A stretch of 64,000 bases of DNA from Isotricha intestinalis (lineage: Eukaryota; Ciliophora; Litostomatea; Vestibuliferida; Isotrichidae), in contig JAJJLU010000367.1 of NCBI GenBank assembly GCA_023807065.1, positions 1 to 64,000 on the forward strand, given 5' to 3'. This document shows, piece after piece, positions 21,588-31,121 of this stretch (within the stretch, counting starts at the first letter, position 1; the number at the start of each line of letters is the position of its first letter). The notes beneath the pieces are model-generated. The model did no database searches and was not told where the DNA came from. It saw only the letters and a program-made list of their open reading frames with translations. Position numbers and translations under genes: made by a program.

Positions 21588-22069
21588 TTTTTATATTTTT
21601 TTTCGAAAATCTTGGTTTTTTTTGTTTGATTTTTTATTTAAATAAATTTATATAGAACAATAATTTCTGAATATAAGTGTATCCTCTAGTTTATTATCTT
21701 ATTTTCATTAAAGAATCTTCTTATTTTTCCTAATCTTTTTTCCATTATATTATTATTTGTTATTTGAATTTAAATATTGATAATTCAATTTTATTTCTTC
21801 TCTTCACGACCACAATCTTTAGATTTTGTAATATTATTCACTTCATAATTTTACATATGATATAATGTTTATGATTCATTTTTTTAGGATTAATTAATAG
21901 AATATTTTCATGAAAAGATAAAATACAATCAATCATTTCAAATAAAAAATTTGAATTAAAAAGAGGAATGATTTTCATTATTTGCTCTTTGTTTGAATTA
22001 ATAAAAATCAATAATTTAAATATCTAAAGAATTTAAATTTTAATTTTTTTATTTGTTTTAATTTAAAAA
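21588..22069. other. Spacer with a possible gene remnant
   Basis: About 480 bp between the RBJ-like gene and the zinc-ribbon kinase. Most is AT-rich without structure. On the minus strand, 21838-21978 has a 46-codon frame (MKIIPLFNSNFLFEMIDCIL...) whose composition looks protein-like, and a second piece (VNNITKSKDCGREEKK) continues in another frame down to 21791. See the separate entry. Confidence 0.5.
21791..21978 (-). pseudogene. Possible decayed gene fragment
   Basis: Two adjacent minus-strand pieces in different frames read like ordinary protein: MKIIPLFNSNFLFEMIDC and on to ICKIMK (stop TGA at 21838), then EVNNITKSKDCGREEKK (stop TAA at 21791). Together they cover about 60 residues. They may be the 3' remnant of a dead gene or exons joined by an unusual intron. 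I find no clean GT-AG join. Weak evidence. Confidence 0.25.
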
Positions 22070-24679
22070 ATGAATTCAATTACTCTTAATTTAAAAGGAC
22101 TTTACTTAAGTAAAGAAGAAGAAACATTATTAAATATATCAATAGAAGAATATAATGATCTTTTCCCAAAAATTTTAACTCTTCCAAAAAATGAATTTTT
22201 ATCTCAATTAAAAAGATATTTCCAAATAACATTAGTTCCAAGAAATGTTTTTCTTCCAAGAGACACATTAAATAAAATTTTAAAAATAATAGAAAATCAA
22301 ATATATATAAAAGAATATGATCAAATAGATTTATTAATAAAATCAATAAATAATATTAATTCATGTATATATTATGAAGGAACAAATTATATTCCTCATT
22401 GTAATAAAACATCAAAACCAATTCATAAATGTAATTCAAAGTTAATAATTTTAAATAATGGAAAATATTTTTTATGTTTAAAATGTAGATTAATATATCA
22501 TAATTCTTGTGTTTTATTTCATTGTGATAATTGTGATCAAGATTATTATTCAAGTATAGAAAATGAAAATAAGGAAAATGAAGAAATTTTAAAACCAGCA
22601 ACATGGTTAAAATATCATTGTAATGCAGTAATTAATGATTATATGAAATGTCCAAATTGTAAAAATGTTTTATATTTAGATATGAAAAGTAAAAATTTAA
22701 AATGTTTAAATTGTAAGAATGAATATGGACAATATAATATTAAATGGACTTGTGTTATTTGCAAAAATGAATTTCAATCTGAAGCAAAAGTTTATAATCC
22801 ATATGAATTTAAAATAATGAAAATGGCTGTTAAAGAAACTTTATTTAATTCAATTGAAGCAAAACCTGATTTTTTACCTTGTAATGATATTTCTCAAAGT
22901 GAAATAAAAAATTATAAATTTCAACATAAAAAAGAATGCAATGGTATAATGTATAAAGGAATTTTAAATAAAAAGCAAATAGTAGTTTGTTCAAAATGTC
23001 ATATGTTAAATACATATGAATATCATCAATGGCTTTGTCCAATTTGTAAAGAAAGATTTAAATTGAAAGATTATCAGAAGAGAAGATCACTTTCAAGAAC
23101 AAATCATTCTGATTTAAATTATGATTTAAATAAAGAAGATGAACCTAAAACTCCGAATATTACTAAAAAAAATATTAATAATAATAATAGTGAAGGAATT
23201 GTTCATTCTTTACAAGAAGAATTAAATAGAAATAATAAATCAAAAAGTCCCGTTAGGAAAATTAGAGATTTTTCTTCTAATAGATTTATTAGAGTTCCAA
23301 GACCTGATATGAAATTTAGTGAAGAAAATAATAAAAATGTTATACATAGTGAAAGAGGGAGAAAAAACAATAATAATAATAATATTAAAAATAATGAACA
23401 TAGTAGTGATAAAAATATTAAAGTTTTTAAAATCTCTTCAGATGATATTTCTACTGATGATTCATGTAGTGGAATTAATAGAATTGTTGGAGGAAGAATT
23501 AATAGAAGAATGGTATCTCCATTTAGGAAAGATTCTCCTAAAAATAATAATGAAGAAATAAAAAGAAAATTTTCAAATATGAACATTGGAGTAATAAATA
23601 TAAATAATTACAATAGTAATAATAATATTTCTTCAATAATAAGAAAAATACCATTACCAATGCAAAGAGGAAAAAGTCCAATAAGAGGTCCACCTTCAAG
23701 AAAGGATTCTGATATTAATGAAAGTCCAAAAATCAATAATAGTAATAGTAATAGTAATAATAATAATAATAATATTAATATATATAGAGTTAATAGTAGT
23801 AATAATAATATAAATATTAATAATATTGAAGATAATATTTTTAGAGCAGATAATTATAATATTATTAAACAAATTGGTGAAGGAACATTTGGTAAAATAT
23901 ATTATGTAGAAGATAAAAATAAGAAAAAATATGCAATGAAAAAAATATTAGCAAATGCTCAAGTAGAAATAGATGCATTAGAAAAAGAATATAAAATGTT
24001 AAATTCCTTAAGTAATTACAAATTAAATTTAATAGATATATATGGAATGGAAACAAAACAATTAGACAAAACAACATATGTAATGTATGTATTAATGGAT
24101 TTAGCAAACAGAGATTGGGAAAAGGAAATATTACTTCGTTCTCAGAAAAAATTATATTATAGTGAAGAAGAACTATTAAAAATATTATATGAATTAACAA
24201 GAACATTTGCAGAATTACAAAGACATAATATATCACATAGAGATATAAAACCACAAAATATATTAATATTTAAAGATAATAAATTTAAAATTTCTGATTT
24301 TGGAGAAGCAAAAGAATTAATGACAAATAATAGAGCAACAGTAAGACAAACAATAAGAGGAACTGAATTATATATGAGTCCTATTTTATTTCAAGCACTT
24401 CAAAATAGAATTAACTCTAGATATACTAAACATAATACTTTTAAAAGTGATGTTTTTTCTTTTGGATTATGCTTTTTATTTGCTGCTTCTCTTACTTATA
24501 ATTCACTGTTAAATATTAGAGAAATTTTTGATTCTGTTCAAATTCAAATTATTCTAAGTAAGTATTTAAATCGCTATAGTGGGAAATTTAATAATCTTTT
24601 GTTTAAAATGCTTGAAGTAGATGAAAAAAATCGACCTGATTTTGTTGAGTTGGAAAAAATCGTTGAAAATAATCAATAA
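22070..24679 (+). CDS. Zinc-ribbon / protein kinase fusion
   Basis: An 869-residue protein in three parts. Residues about 100-345 hold many Cys/His pairs in zinc-ribbon-like order (CLKCRLIYHNSC, CDNCDQDYY, CPNCKNVLY, CLNCKNEYG, CVICKNEF, CSKCHMLNTYEYHQWLCPICKERF), about six or seven pairs. Residues 345-590 are Asn/Ser-rich and disordered. Residues about 597-869 are a complete kinase: GEGTFGKIYYV, YAMKKI, HRDIKPQN (about 722), SDFGEAKEL (about 743), RGTELYMSP, DVFSFGLCF. All catalytic residues are present. This family of RING/ribbon-plus-kinase proteins appears confined to alveolates as far as I recall. The zinc part may bind nucleic acid or act as an E3-like module; function unknown. Confidence 0.85.
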   Translation: MNSITLNLKGLYLSKEEETLLNISIEEYNDLFPKILTLPKNEFLSQLKRYFQITLVPRNVFLPRDTLNKILKIIENQIYIKEYDQIDLLIKSINNINSCIYYEGTNYIPHCNKTSKPIHKCNSKLIILNNGKYFLCLKCRLIYHNSCVLFHCDNCDQDYYSSIENENKENEEILKPATWLKYHCNAVINDYMKCPNCKNVLYLDMKSKNLKCLNCKNEYGQYNIKWTCVICKNEFQSEAKVYNPYEFKIMKMAVKETLFNSIEAKPDFLPCNDISQSEIKNYKFQHKKECNGIMYKGILNKKQIVVCSKCHMLNTYEYHQWLCPICKERFKLKDYQKRRSLSRTNHSDLNYDLNKEDEPKTPNITKKNINNNNSEGIVHSLQEELNRNNKSKSPVRKIRDFSSNRFIRVPRPDMKFSEENNKNVIHSERGRKNNNNNNIKNNEHSSDKNIKVFKISSDDISTDDSCSGINRIVGGRINRRMVSPFRKDSPKNNNEEIKRKFSNMNIGVININNYNSNNNISSIIRKIPLPMQRGKSPIRGPPSRKDSDINESPKINNSNSNSNNNNNNINIYRVNSSNNNININNIEDNIFRADNYNIIKQIGEGTFGKIYYVEDKNKKKYAMKKILANAQVEIDALEKEYKMLNSLSNYKLNLIDIYGMETKQLDKTTYVMYVLMDLANRDWEKEILLRSQKKLYYSEEELLKILYELTRTFAELQRHNISHRDIKPQNILIFKDNKFKISDFGEAKELMTNNRATVRQTIRGTELYMSPILFQALQNRINSRYTKHNTFKSDVFSFGLCFLFAASLTYNSLLNIREIFDSVQIQIILSKYLNRYSGKFNNLLFKMLEVDEKNRPDFVELEKIVENNQ

Positions 24680-24981
24680 TTTTTGTAAAAATTAAAATTA
24701 ATATTTTTTTTAGATTTATATATTGTAACAAGAAAATTAAATTTTTTACTTATGCAAATTTCCTCAACAATTACTTTTTTTAAATTATTCTTTATTATTC
24801 AATATATAAAATTAATTTGACAAATTTAATTAATAAAAAATATCTATTCTAAAGTTTTTTAATTACAACATAAGATTCAAAATCAAAGAATAAATTTTTA
24901 ATAAAAATTAATATAATTATAAAATATTTTTTGGAATATTCATTTGAACAAAACATTTAAAAATTATAATTTTATAAAAAA
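24680..24981. other. Spacer, nothing recognised
   Basis: About 300 bp of AT-rich DNA between two plus-strand genes. I see no open frame, repeat or RNA-like structure. It should contain the 3' end of the zinc-ribbon kinase gene and the promoter of the chitin-synthase-like gene. Confidence 0.6.
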
Positions 24982-27147
24982 ATGAAAGATATAAAATCAG
25001 ATTCATCAAATGAAAAAGAAAAAAGAGAAAAAAAATTAATAGAAGAAAAACCAAAAGAAGAAGGAAACTTATTAGTAAAAGTTTATGATGGACCAGAATT
25101 TGGGTATTTAAAAAGGAAAAATAATGACAGTAAAATTTATTCAAAAAATGAGAAAGAAGAAACAAGTTTTAAAAATCTTTCAGGAAAATATTGTTATATA
25201 ATAGCAATAGACATTCCTTTAGATACAAAAGACAATAGTCAATTATTAAAAGCAACAATAGATTCAATAGATAATAATATAAAAAATTTAAAAAAAATAG
25301 GGATTGAATCAAATGATATTTTACTTTTATTATTTTTTGAAGATATTAAGAGTTCAAATTTATTTAAAACAAATGATTTCGACAAAGATCATAATATAGA
25401 TGATGATTATATATACATTGAATGTAACTGTGAAAATAATAATATGAAAGAACAATATGATACAATAGCATTAGCAAAGAATAATATATCTGGAAAAATA
25501 GAAAATTTAAATATATTTTATAATAATATGATACCTGATTTAATTAAAAGAGATAAAAAAGATGAAAAAGATAGTTTCATATATGTATCATTTTTACAAT
25601 GTGGAATTTATTTTAAAGATAATTCTCTTTTATACTTAATCTCAACGTTAAATGGAAAAAATAAAAAAGGAAGTTATGTTGCAGTTCCTTGTATAGAATC
25701 TGTACCCGAAGGTTTATTTTCAAATATTCAACAATATGAAAATATTCATTTTAATATATATGATTTAAATTATTATGATATGGCTTCTTCTGTTCCAATT
25801 CATTCTTTTTTTAATGTTATGAAAATTGATAATTTCTTTATTGAAGATATTAAAAAATTTTATAAAGATAAAATTAGTATTAATTCTTCTTTATATTATC
25901 ATAATTATTCAATGGGAATTTATCTTAAAAATTTAAATTATGATATAAATTATATTTCTTATGTGTCTGGATATTTTTCTCAAAAAGATATTGAATATTC
26001 ATATTTTATGAATTCATACGTTGAAAAATATTCTGGTTATTATGCTAATTTCTTTAATTTATTAGAATCATTTCTTAATTTTACAAATTGTATGCCTTTA
26101 AATAAAATAATTTTATTTTTTCAACTTATAGGAATGATAATGCAATTAATTTTTCCTTCTTTATCAACTATGGTAATTTATTCAATCTTTTATGAATGTT
26201 TTAATTTAAGTGATGGAAGAACTGCTATTTTTTTTACAATAATATATTTTTGCTTTTTAATGTTAAGTGGAGTCACTTATAAAAGGGTAGATTCAATCAC
26301 CAAAATGAAATTAATTAGTTTTTTCTTTTTTATCTTTTTTGAACTTTATTATGTTTTTATTTTAATTTCTTCTATCTTTGCAATGAATAACATTAGTAAA
26401 AATAAAAATCATGATAAATATAAATTTAATAAAGTTGCTATTTCACTTTTAATCATTTTTAATTTTGCTTTTGGAATTTTACCACTTATTTTTTCTTTAT
26501 CTAAAATTATACCAAATATAACAAATATGATAATGTATTTATTTTTAGGAGCACCAAGTTCAAATTCTGTTTTTTTAATGGCTTCATTATTTAATTCTGG
26601 TTATAAATCAGGTGGAAAAAAAATAGAAGATCAAAGTGGGTTTTTTTTTCTTATTTTCTTTACCTTTAATTTATTCTTTGAAGGATTAATACTCTTTAAT
26701 ACAAATAGAAGCTCAAGAGTTAACTCAGTTTTAGATTTAGCAATATTATTTACAATATATAATTTTTTTAAACAATTAGCAATTGCATTAAGAATATTAT
26801 TAGTTGAAAAGAATTTTACAGAAAAGAATGAAAAAAATTATAATGAAATTAAAAATTTAATCACATCACTTAAATCTGATAAACCACCTCCCATTAATCC
26901 TGGTATGGGAAATTTCGAACCAGATAAAGGAAAAAAAGACAATAATAGTAATAGAGGAGACATAGGGAATTTCGAATTAGAAATTCAAGATAATAATTTA
27001 AATAATTTTGAAGAAAATAAAAATGAGAATAGCAACAAAAATGATGATAAAAAGAAATATCGAGAAACAGGTAATTTTGAACCAAATGATTCTAACAATG
27101 ACAAATTAGGTAATTTTGAAGATTCTTTTGAAGAAGAGAAAATATAA
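24982..27147 (+). CDS. Chitin-synthase-like multi-pass membrane protein, catalytic motifs degenerate
   Basis: A 721-residue protein. Residues about 65-345 follow the order of a family 2 chitin synthase domain (YIIAIDIPLDTKDNSQLLKATIDSI in place of the MYNE...TL segment; LISTLNGKNKKGSYV near the CLKEKN position; SMGIYLKNLNYDINYIS where GEDR is expected). About seven membrane helices follow at residues 375-620 (ILFFQLIGMIMQLIF, TAIFFTIIYFCFLML and others), as in chitin synthases. The EDR and QRRRW motifs needed for catalysis are not present, so an inactive paralog is likely. The cytosolic C-terminal tail carries four GNFE motifs (GNFEPDK, GNFELEI, GNFEPND, GNFEDSF). Family assignment is moderate. 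Confidence 0.6.
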   Translation: MKDIKSDSSNEKEKREKKLIEEKPKEEGNLLVKVYDGPEFGYLKRKNNDSKIYSKNEKEETSFKNLSGKYCYIIAIDIPLDTKDNSQLLKATIDSIDNNIKNLKKIGIESNDILLLLFFEDIKSSNLFKTNDFDKDHNIDDDYIYIECNCENNNMKEQYDTIALAKNNISGKIENLNIFYNNMIPDLIKRDKKDEKDSFIYVSFLQCGIYFKDNSLLYLISTLNGKNKKGSYVAVPCIESVPEGLFSNIQQYENIHFNIYDLNYYDMASSVPIHSFFNVMKIDNFFIEDIKKFYKDKISINSSLYYHNYSMGIYLKNLNYDINYISYVSGYFSQKDIEYSYFMNSYVEKYSGYYANFFNLLESFLNFTNCMPLNKIILFFQLIGMIMQLIFPSLSTMVIYSIFYECFNLSDGRTAIFFTIIYFCFLMLSGVTYKRVDSITKMKLISFFFFIFFELYYVFILISSIFAMNNISKNKNHDKYKFNKVAISLLIIFNFAFGILPLIFSLSKIIPNITNMIMYLFLGAPSSNSVFLMASLFNSGYKSGGKKIEDQSGFFFLIFFTFNLFFEGLILFNTNRSSRVNSVLDLAILFTIYNFFKQLAIALRILLVEKNFTEKNEKNYNEIKNLITSLKSDKPPPINPGMGNFEPDKGKKDNNSNRGDIGNFELEIQDNNLNNFEENKNENSNKNDDKKKYRETGNFEPNDSNNDKLGNFEDSFEEEKI

Positions 27148-27230
27148 ATTCTTTGAAATTAGATAAATACAATTCTAAAATTTATTTTTTTTTGATTTAA
27201 ACAATTAAATAAAAAAATATAAAGAAAAAT

Positions 27231-28535
27231 TTATTTAATTCCTTTAATAAATTGAAGAAAATGACCCATAAAAATTCCAAAACAAGTTCCCAGAAAAATA
27301 CCAATCATAAGATAAAAACTAATAGAAGAACCAGCTTTTCCTTTAATATGTTCAGGAACTAAAGTAGGAGCAATTCCAAATAAAAGAGAAGAACCAAAAC
27401 CATTTGAAGTTCCGATTAAAATTATACAAATAACTAAAATTGAACTTGTTAAATTTATATTGTAATTTTTACATTGGAAATAGTAATCTAAAGGAAGAAT
27501 AAATATTAATATTATTCTTGATAATACTATTATATATATTAATGACTTTGTTGGATTAAAATAATTTACTATACTTCTTCCAAATGTATCAAAAACATTA
27601 TATAATGATATTATTGTATTTGCACTAAATCCTCCTGTTAAAGAATATAATTTAAATTTTAAACATGCTCCTGGAAAAAGAGAAAATGTTACTAAATATA
27701 ATATTGTTGTCAATATATTTACATCTAATAATAATTTTGTTAAATCTAAAAATGAAACTTCCTTTCCTTCATTTAATTTTTTTTCATCATCTTTAGGAAT
27801 TAAATTTTCAGCATCATTTTGACTTACCATACCATATTCTCCAGATAATAATAATTTTTTTCTAAAATATTCATTTTGATAGACTAAAAGGATAAAAATA
27901 AAGCATATTAAAATGATAATGACAGAAATACTAAAAAAAACAAATCCACCTTTAATAACAATTTTATCATTATCAATGGTGCTAAATTTACTACTAGTAT
28001 CTCCAATAAAAATAAGAACAGTATATTGAATAGTATTCATTAATATTCCAGCAACACCTTGTCCAGTAGACATATTTACAATCATATCAATTGGGAAATA
28101 ACTAACTAAACCAAAAAAAGAATATTGACAAACTGCATTTAATAATCCTTGTAATAATATTATTATTCCTGTTATTATTATATTAATTGTAGAATTTCTT
28201 TCTAATATAATTACAAATATTGGAAGAAGAATTAATGTTATTGCTGAACCCATTACTGATATTAATAATTGCTTTTTATATGTCATAAATTTTGGCTGGA
28301 ATAATAGAATAAATTGAAATATTATATTTAGGAAAAAATTTAGAAAAGGAAAATATACTGGAGGATCCATTCTTGGAATAAAATTTATAAAAAAATTTAT
28401 ATCTGATAATATCGCATTCCATGATAATAATCCTCCAATTCCAAAAATTAAAAATGTATTTTTTACAAATTGTCTATTTTTTCTATTTTTTTCTGATATA
28501 TTATCTTCACTATCTAAAATTTCTACTTTTTCCAT
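27231..28535 (-). CDS. Equilibrative nucleoside transporter (ENT/SLC29)
   Basis: A 434-residue carrier with about 11 membrane helices that would move nucleosides or nucleobases across the plasma or vacuolar membrane. Family marks: GGLLSWNAILSDINFF in helix 1, GLLNAVCQYSFFGLVSYFP and MSTGQGVAGI in the first half, SLFPGACLKFKL and YNVFDTFGRSIV after the central loop, and GTSNGFGSSLLFG near the end. The central cytosolic loop (about 215-260) is charged. It is convergent with the chitin-synthase-like gene and divergent from VPS72 (about 70 bp apart). Substrate cannot be read from sequence; ciliates depend on purine salvage. Confidence 0.92.
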   Translation of the reverse strand: MEKVEILDSEDNISEKNRKNRQFVKNTFLIFGIGGLLSWNAILSDINFFINFIPRMDPPVYFPFLNFFLNIIFQFILLFQPKFMTYKKQLLISVMGSAITLILLPIFVIILERNSTINIIITGIIILLQGLLNAVCQYSFFGLVSYFPIDMIVNMSTGQGVAGILMNTIQYTVLIFIGDTSSKFSTIDNDKIVIKGGFVFFSISVIIILICFIFILLVYQNEYFRKKLLLSGEYGMVSQNDAENLIPKDDEKKLNEGKEVSFLDLTKLLLDVNILTTILYLVTFSLFPGACLKFKLYSLTGGFSANTIISLYNVFDTFGRSIVNYFNPTKSLIYIIVLSRIILIFILPLDYYFQCKNYNINLTSSILVICIILIGTSNGFGSSLLFGIAPTLVPEHIKGKAGSSISFYLMIGIFLGTCFGIFMGHFLQFIKGIK

Positions 28536-28603
28536 TAAAAAAAATTAAATATTTATTTATAAATATAATCTCTTTAAAAAAATAAAAAAAAATAAAAAAA
28601 AAA

Positions 28604-30355
28604 ATGGATTCCAGAAAAAAAAAGTATTTACCAGAGAGGAAAAACAGAGGAAATAGAATGGCAGAATTAGAAAAAAACGAAGAGAAAATGATGGAAGATG
28701 ATAAATTAGGAATATTTAAAGAAGATTCATCAGATGATGATTTTAATCCAAATGAAGAAAAAAATATAAATGACAGTTCTGAAAATATTGAAAGTTCAGA
28801 AAATGAAGAAAGTGAAAAAATAGAACCAATAATAAAAACAAGAAGAGGAGAAAAAGAAAAATTAATGAAGAAAAAAAAAGAAGAAGAAATATTAGATATT
28901 GAACAATTAGATATTGATAAAATAGATTTAATAGAAGATTTAAGAGAAAGAGGAATTGATATTTCTGATGAAGAAGCTTTAAAAAAAATAGAAATTACAT
29001 ATGATGAAAGTTATAATGAATCAGAAAGAGAAAATAAAAAAAAGAAAAAAAATGATAAAAAAGGGAAAAAAAATAGGAAAAAAAAAAAAGAAAAAGATGA
29101 TAATATTTTACCGGTAGAAAAAATAATAATAGAAAATTCAGAAAGTAATTTTAATTATTATGATAGTATAGATAATGAAATAGAAAAAGATGTAATTGGA
29201 AGAAAAAGAACAAGAAATGAAAATAAATTAATAGGATTATTTAAAAGAGTAAAAAGAGATAAAAATAATAAAAATGTATTAATTATTGGTTCAAAACAAA
29301 ATCCAAAATCAATTTTAATAAGTAAAAAAATTTATGACCCTAATGATGAATATCAAGAAAAAAAAAATGAGAAAGAAGAAAAAAATGAAAATGCAATATC
29401 ATTTAATTTAGAACAAGAATTAGATACAAAAAATATAATTCAAAAATTTAAACAACAAGAAAGAGAGAAAAAACAATTTGGAATTCAAGAAAAAATAATT
29501 TCTCAAGAACAAAGATTATTTGAAAGTATTTTTACAGAATGGTCAAATAAAAAATCATTATTAACAATGCAAAAATTGGAAGATTTAAATAAAAGAGAAA
29601 CATCATATTCAAATAAAAAATATTTAACAGATTATGTAAAAATAATAAATAGTGAAAAGCATATAATAGAAAAAGAAGAAGAAGAAAAGAAAAATAAAGA
29701 AAATATAGAAGAAAGAAATAAAGAAAAAGAAATAAATAAAGTAAGAGTAACATTTTCAAATAAAGATTATTATAATAAAATATTTGCGTATTTTAATAAA
29801 AAACCAAATGAAATAAAAGAACAAAAATTATGTGCAATAACAGGTAAACCTGCAAAATATTATGATCCTTTAACAAAAAGTTATTATTCTTCAATTAATG
29901 CGTTTAAATTATTAAGAGAAAGATATTTTCAAAAAGAAGAAGATGGTTTATTATTTAGAATTCAAACTTTATCTGATTTAGCAAGCCAAAAAAAAGAAAG
30001 ATTAAAAAAAATGATTTTAATAGAAGATAATAATAATAATCAAATTAATAATATTAATAATAATGTTAATAATAATATTAATTATATTAAACAAAATGTT
30101 AAAGATTCAGCTATTTTAAATATTGTTAATAAATATGGAATTTTAAGAAAAGAAGGAAATGATTTTGAAAAAAAATCTATTATTCATAGAGTTTATAATA
30201 GAAATAGAGAAAATTGTGTTGAAAGTGGAATGTTATTAGAAGCTAATAAAATTAAATTAGTCATTTCAAAAAAAATTTTTAAAGATAAATATTCTTCTAA
30301 ATTACCTTCAAATGTCGATGATAATATTAAATTAAAAGAAGATATTGAACAATAA
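28604..30355 (+). CDS. VPS72: VPS72/YL1 (Swc2) subunit of SWR1/SRCAP chromatin remodeller
   Basis: A 583-residue nuclear protein that binds histone H2A.Z-H2B and helps deposit H2A.Z. The N-terminus has the YL1 pattern: NRGNRMAELEKNEEKM followed by GIFKEDSSDDDFNPNEE and an acidic stretch. The YL1_C domain is at about residues 405-440 (KLCAITGKPAKYYDPLTKSYYSSINAFKLLRERYF), the hallmark of the family. The middle is Lys/Glu-rich and helical, including EQRLFESIFTEWSNKKS, as in other YL1 proteins. An Asn-rich insert lies near residue 480. The tail beyond YL1_C (about 140 residues) is longer than usual. Confidence 0.92.
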   Translation: MDSRKKKYLPERKNRGNRMAELEKNEEKMMEDDKLGIFKEDSSDDDFNPNEEKNINDSSENIESSENEESEKIEPIIKTRRGEKEKLMKKKKEEEILDIEQLDIDKIDLIEDLRERGIDISDEEALKKIEITYDESYNESERENKKKKKNDKKGKKNRKKKKEKDDNILPVEKIIIENSESNFNYYDSIDNEIEKDVIGRKRTRNENKLIGLFKRVKRDKNNKNVLIIGSKQNPKSILISKKIYDPNDEYQEKKNEKEEKNENAISFNLEQELDTKNIIQKFKQQEREKKQFGIQEKIISQEQRLFESIFTEWSNKKSLLTMQKLEDLNKRETSYSNKKYLTDYVKIINSEKHIIEKEEEEKKNKENIEERNKEKEINKVRVTFSNKDYYNKIFAYFNKKPNEIKEQKLCAITGKPAKYYDPLTKSYYSSINAFKLLRERYFQKEEDGLLFRIQTLSDLASQKKERLKKMILIEDNNNNQINNINNNVNNNINYIKQNVKDSAILNIVNKYGILRKEGNDFEKKSIIHRVYNRNRENCVESGMLLEANKIKLVISKKIFKDKYSSKLPSNVDDNIKLKEDIEQ

Positions 30356-30442
30356 TAAAAAGAAAAATATAATAAAGTAAAGAAATAAAATATTATAAAA
30401 TATTATTAAATATTATTAAAATTATATTTAAAAATAAAAAAA

Positions 30443-31024
30443 ATGAATTCAAAAAAATATATTTTGTTATTTTTTTTAATATTATTATCAAAAGTTAATT
30501 CATTCAATTTTGATGATTATGATTATAATAATTTACTGATAAATCCGTATAGAGTTTTAGGACTTCCACCTTGGAGTTCAATGAAAGAAGTAAAAAAAAA
30601 ATATAGAAATTTAATTAAACAATATCATCCTGATAAAACACATAAAAATACTTCTCCTCAATTTGAACTTATTCAAAATGCATATGAAAAAATAAAAAAA
30701 GAAAGAAAAGAAAAAAAAGAAAATGATGAAGAAAGAGAAATTAGTTTTTATAGTTTATTTAAATCAACAATAAAAGAAATATTGATTATTGAAATTGGAT
30801 TTACTCTTATTTATTATATTTCTTATTGGACATATAAATTACAAAAATTTTTAATGAAACCTATTTTATATATTATTTGTTCTAATGTAATTGTTAATAA
30901 TTATATTCCTCATTTTTTTAATGATAGAATTACTCAATTTTTGATTTCTTCTTTATTTGGTTTAGGCTTTTTTATAATAATACAATTTTATATTATTTCA
31001 CCCGAAAAAGAAAAACAAGAATAG
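30443..31024 (+). CDS. ER membrane J-domain protein
   Basis: A 193-residue J-protein. A signal peptide (about residues 1-20) is followed by a J domain at about 33-85 (YRVLGLPPWSSMKEVKKKYRNLIKQYHPDK, HPD at about 62). Two or three membrane helices follow (IKEILIIEIGFTLIYYISYW; ILYIICSNVIV; FLISSLFGLGFFIIIQFYII), leaving a short polar C-terminus. The J domain lies directly behind the signal peptide and so is luminal, where it would stimulate BiP. It is the only gene in the window that ends in TAG. Confidence 0.85.
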   Translation: MNSKKYILLFFLILLSKVNSFNFDDYDYNNLLINPYRVLGLPPWSSMKEVKKKYRNLIKQYHPDKTHKNTSPQFELIQNAYEKIKKERKEKKENDEEREISFYSLFKSTIKEILIIEIGFTLIYYISYWTYKLQKFLMKPILYIICSNVIVNNYIPHFFNDRITQFLISSLFGLGFFIIIQFYIISPEKEKQE

Positions 31025-31121
31025 TTAATAAAAATTATATTTTTATAAATAATAAAATGAATATTTGATAAATTAATTTAAAAGATTATTAAGATTTATT
31101 AATATATTTTTTTTTTAAAGA

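Noticed and set aside
23203..23586. 127-codon minus-strand frame inside the zinc-ribbon kinase gene
   Set aside because: Leu/Ser-rich shadow of the Asn/Lys linker on the opposite strand; the kinase gene has complete conserved motifs.
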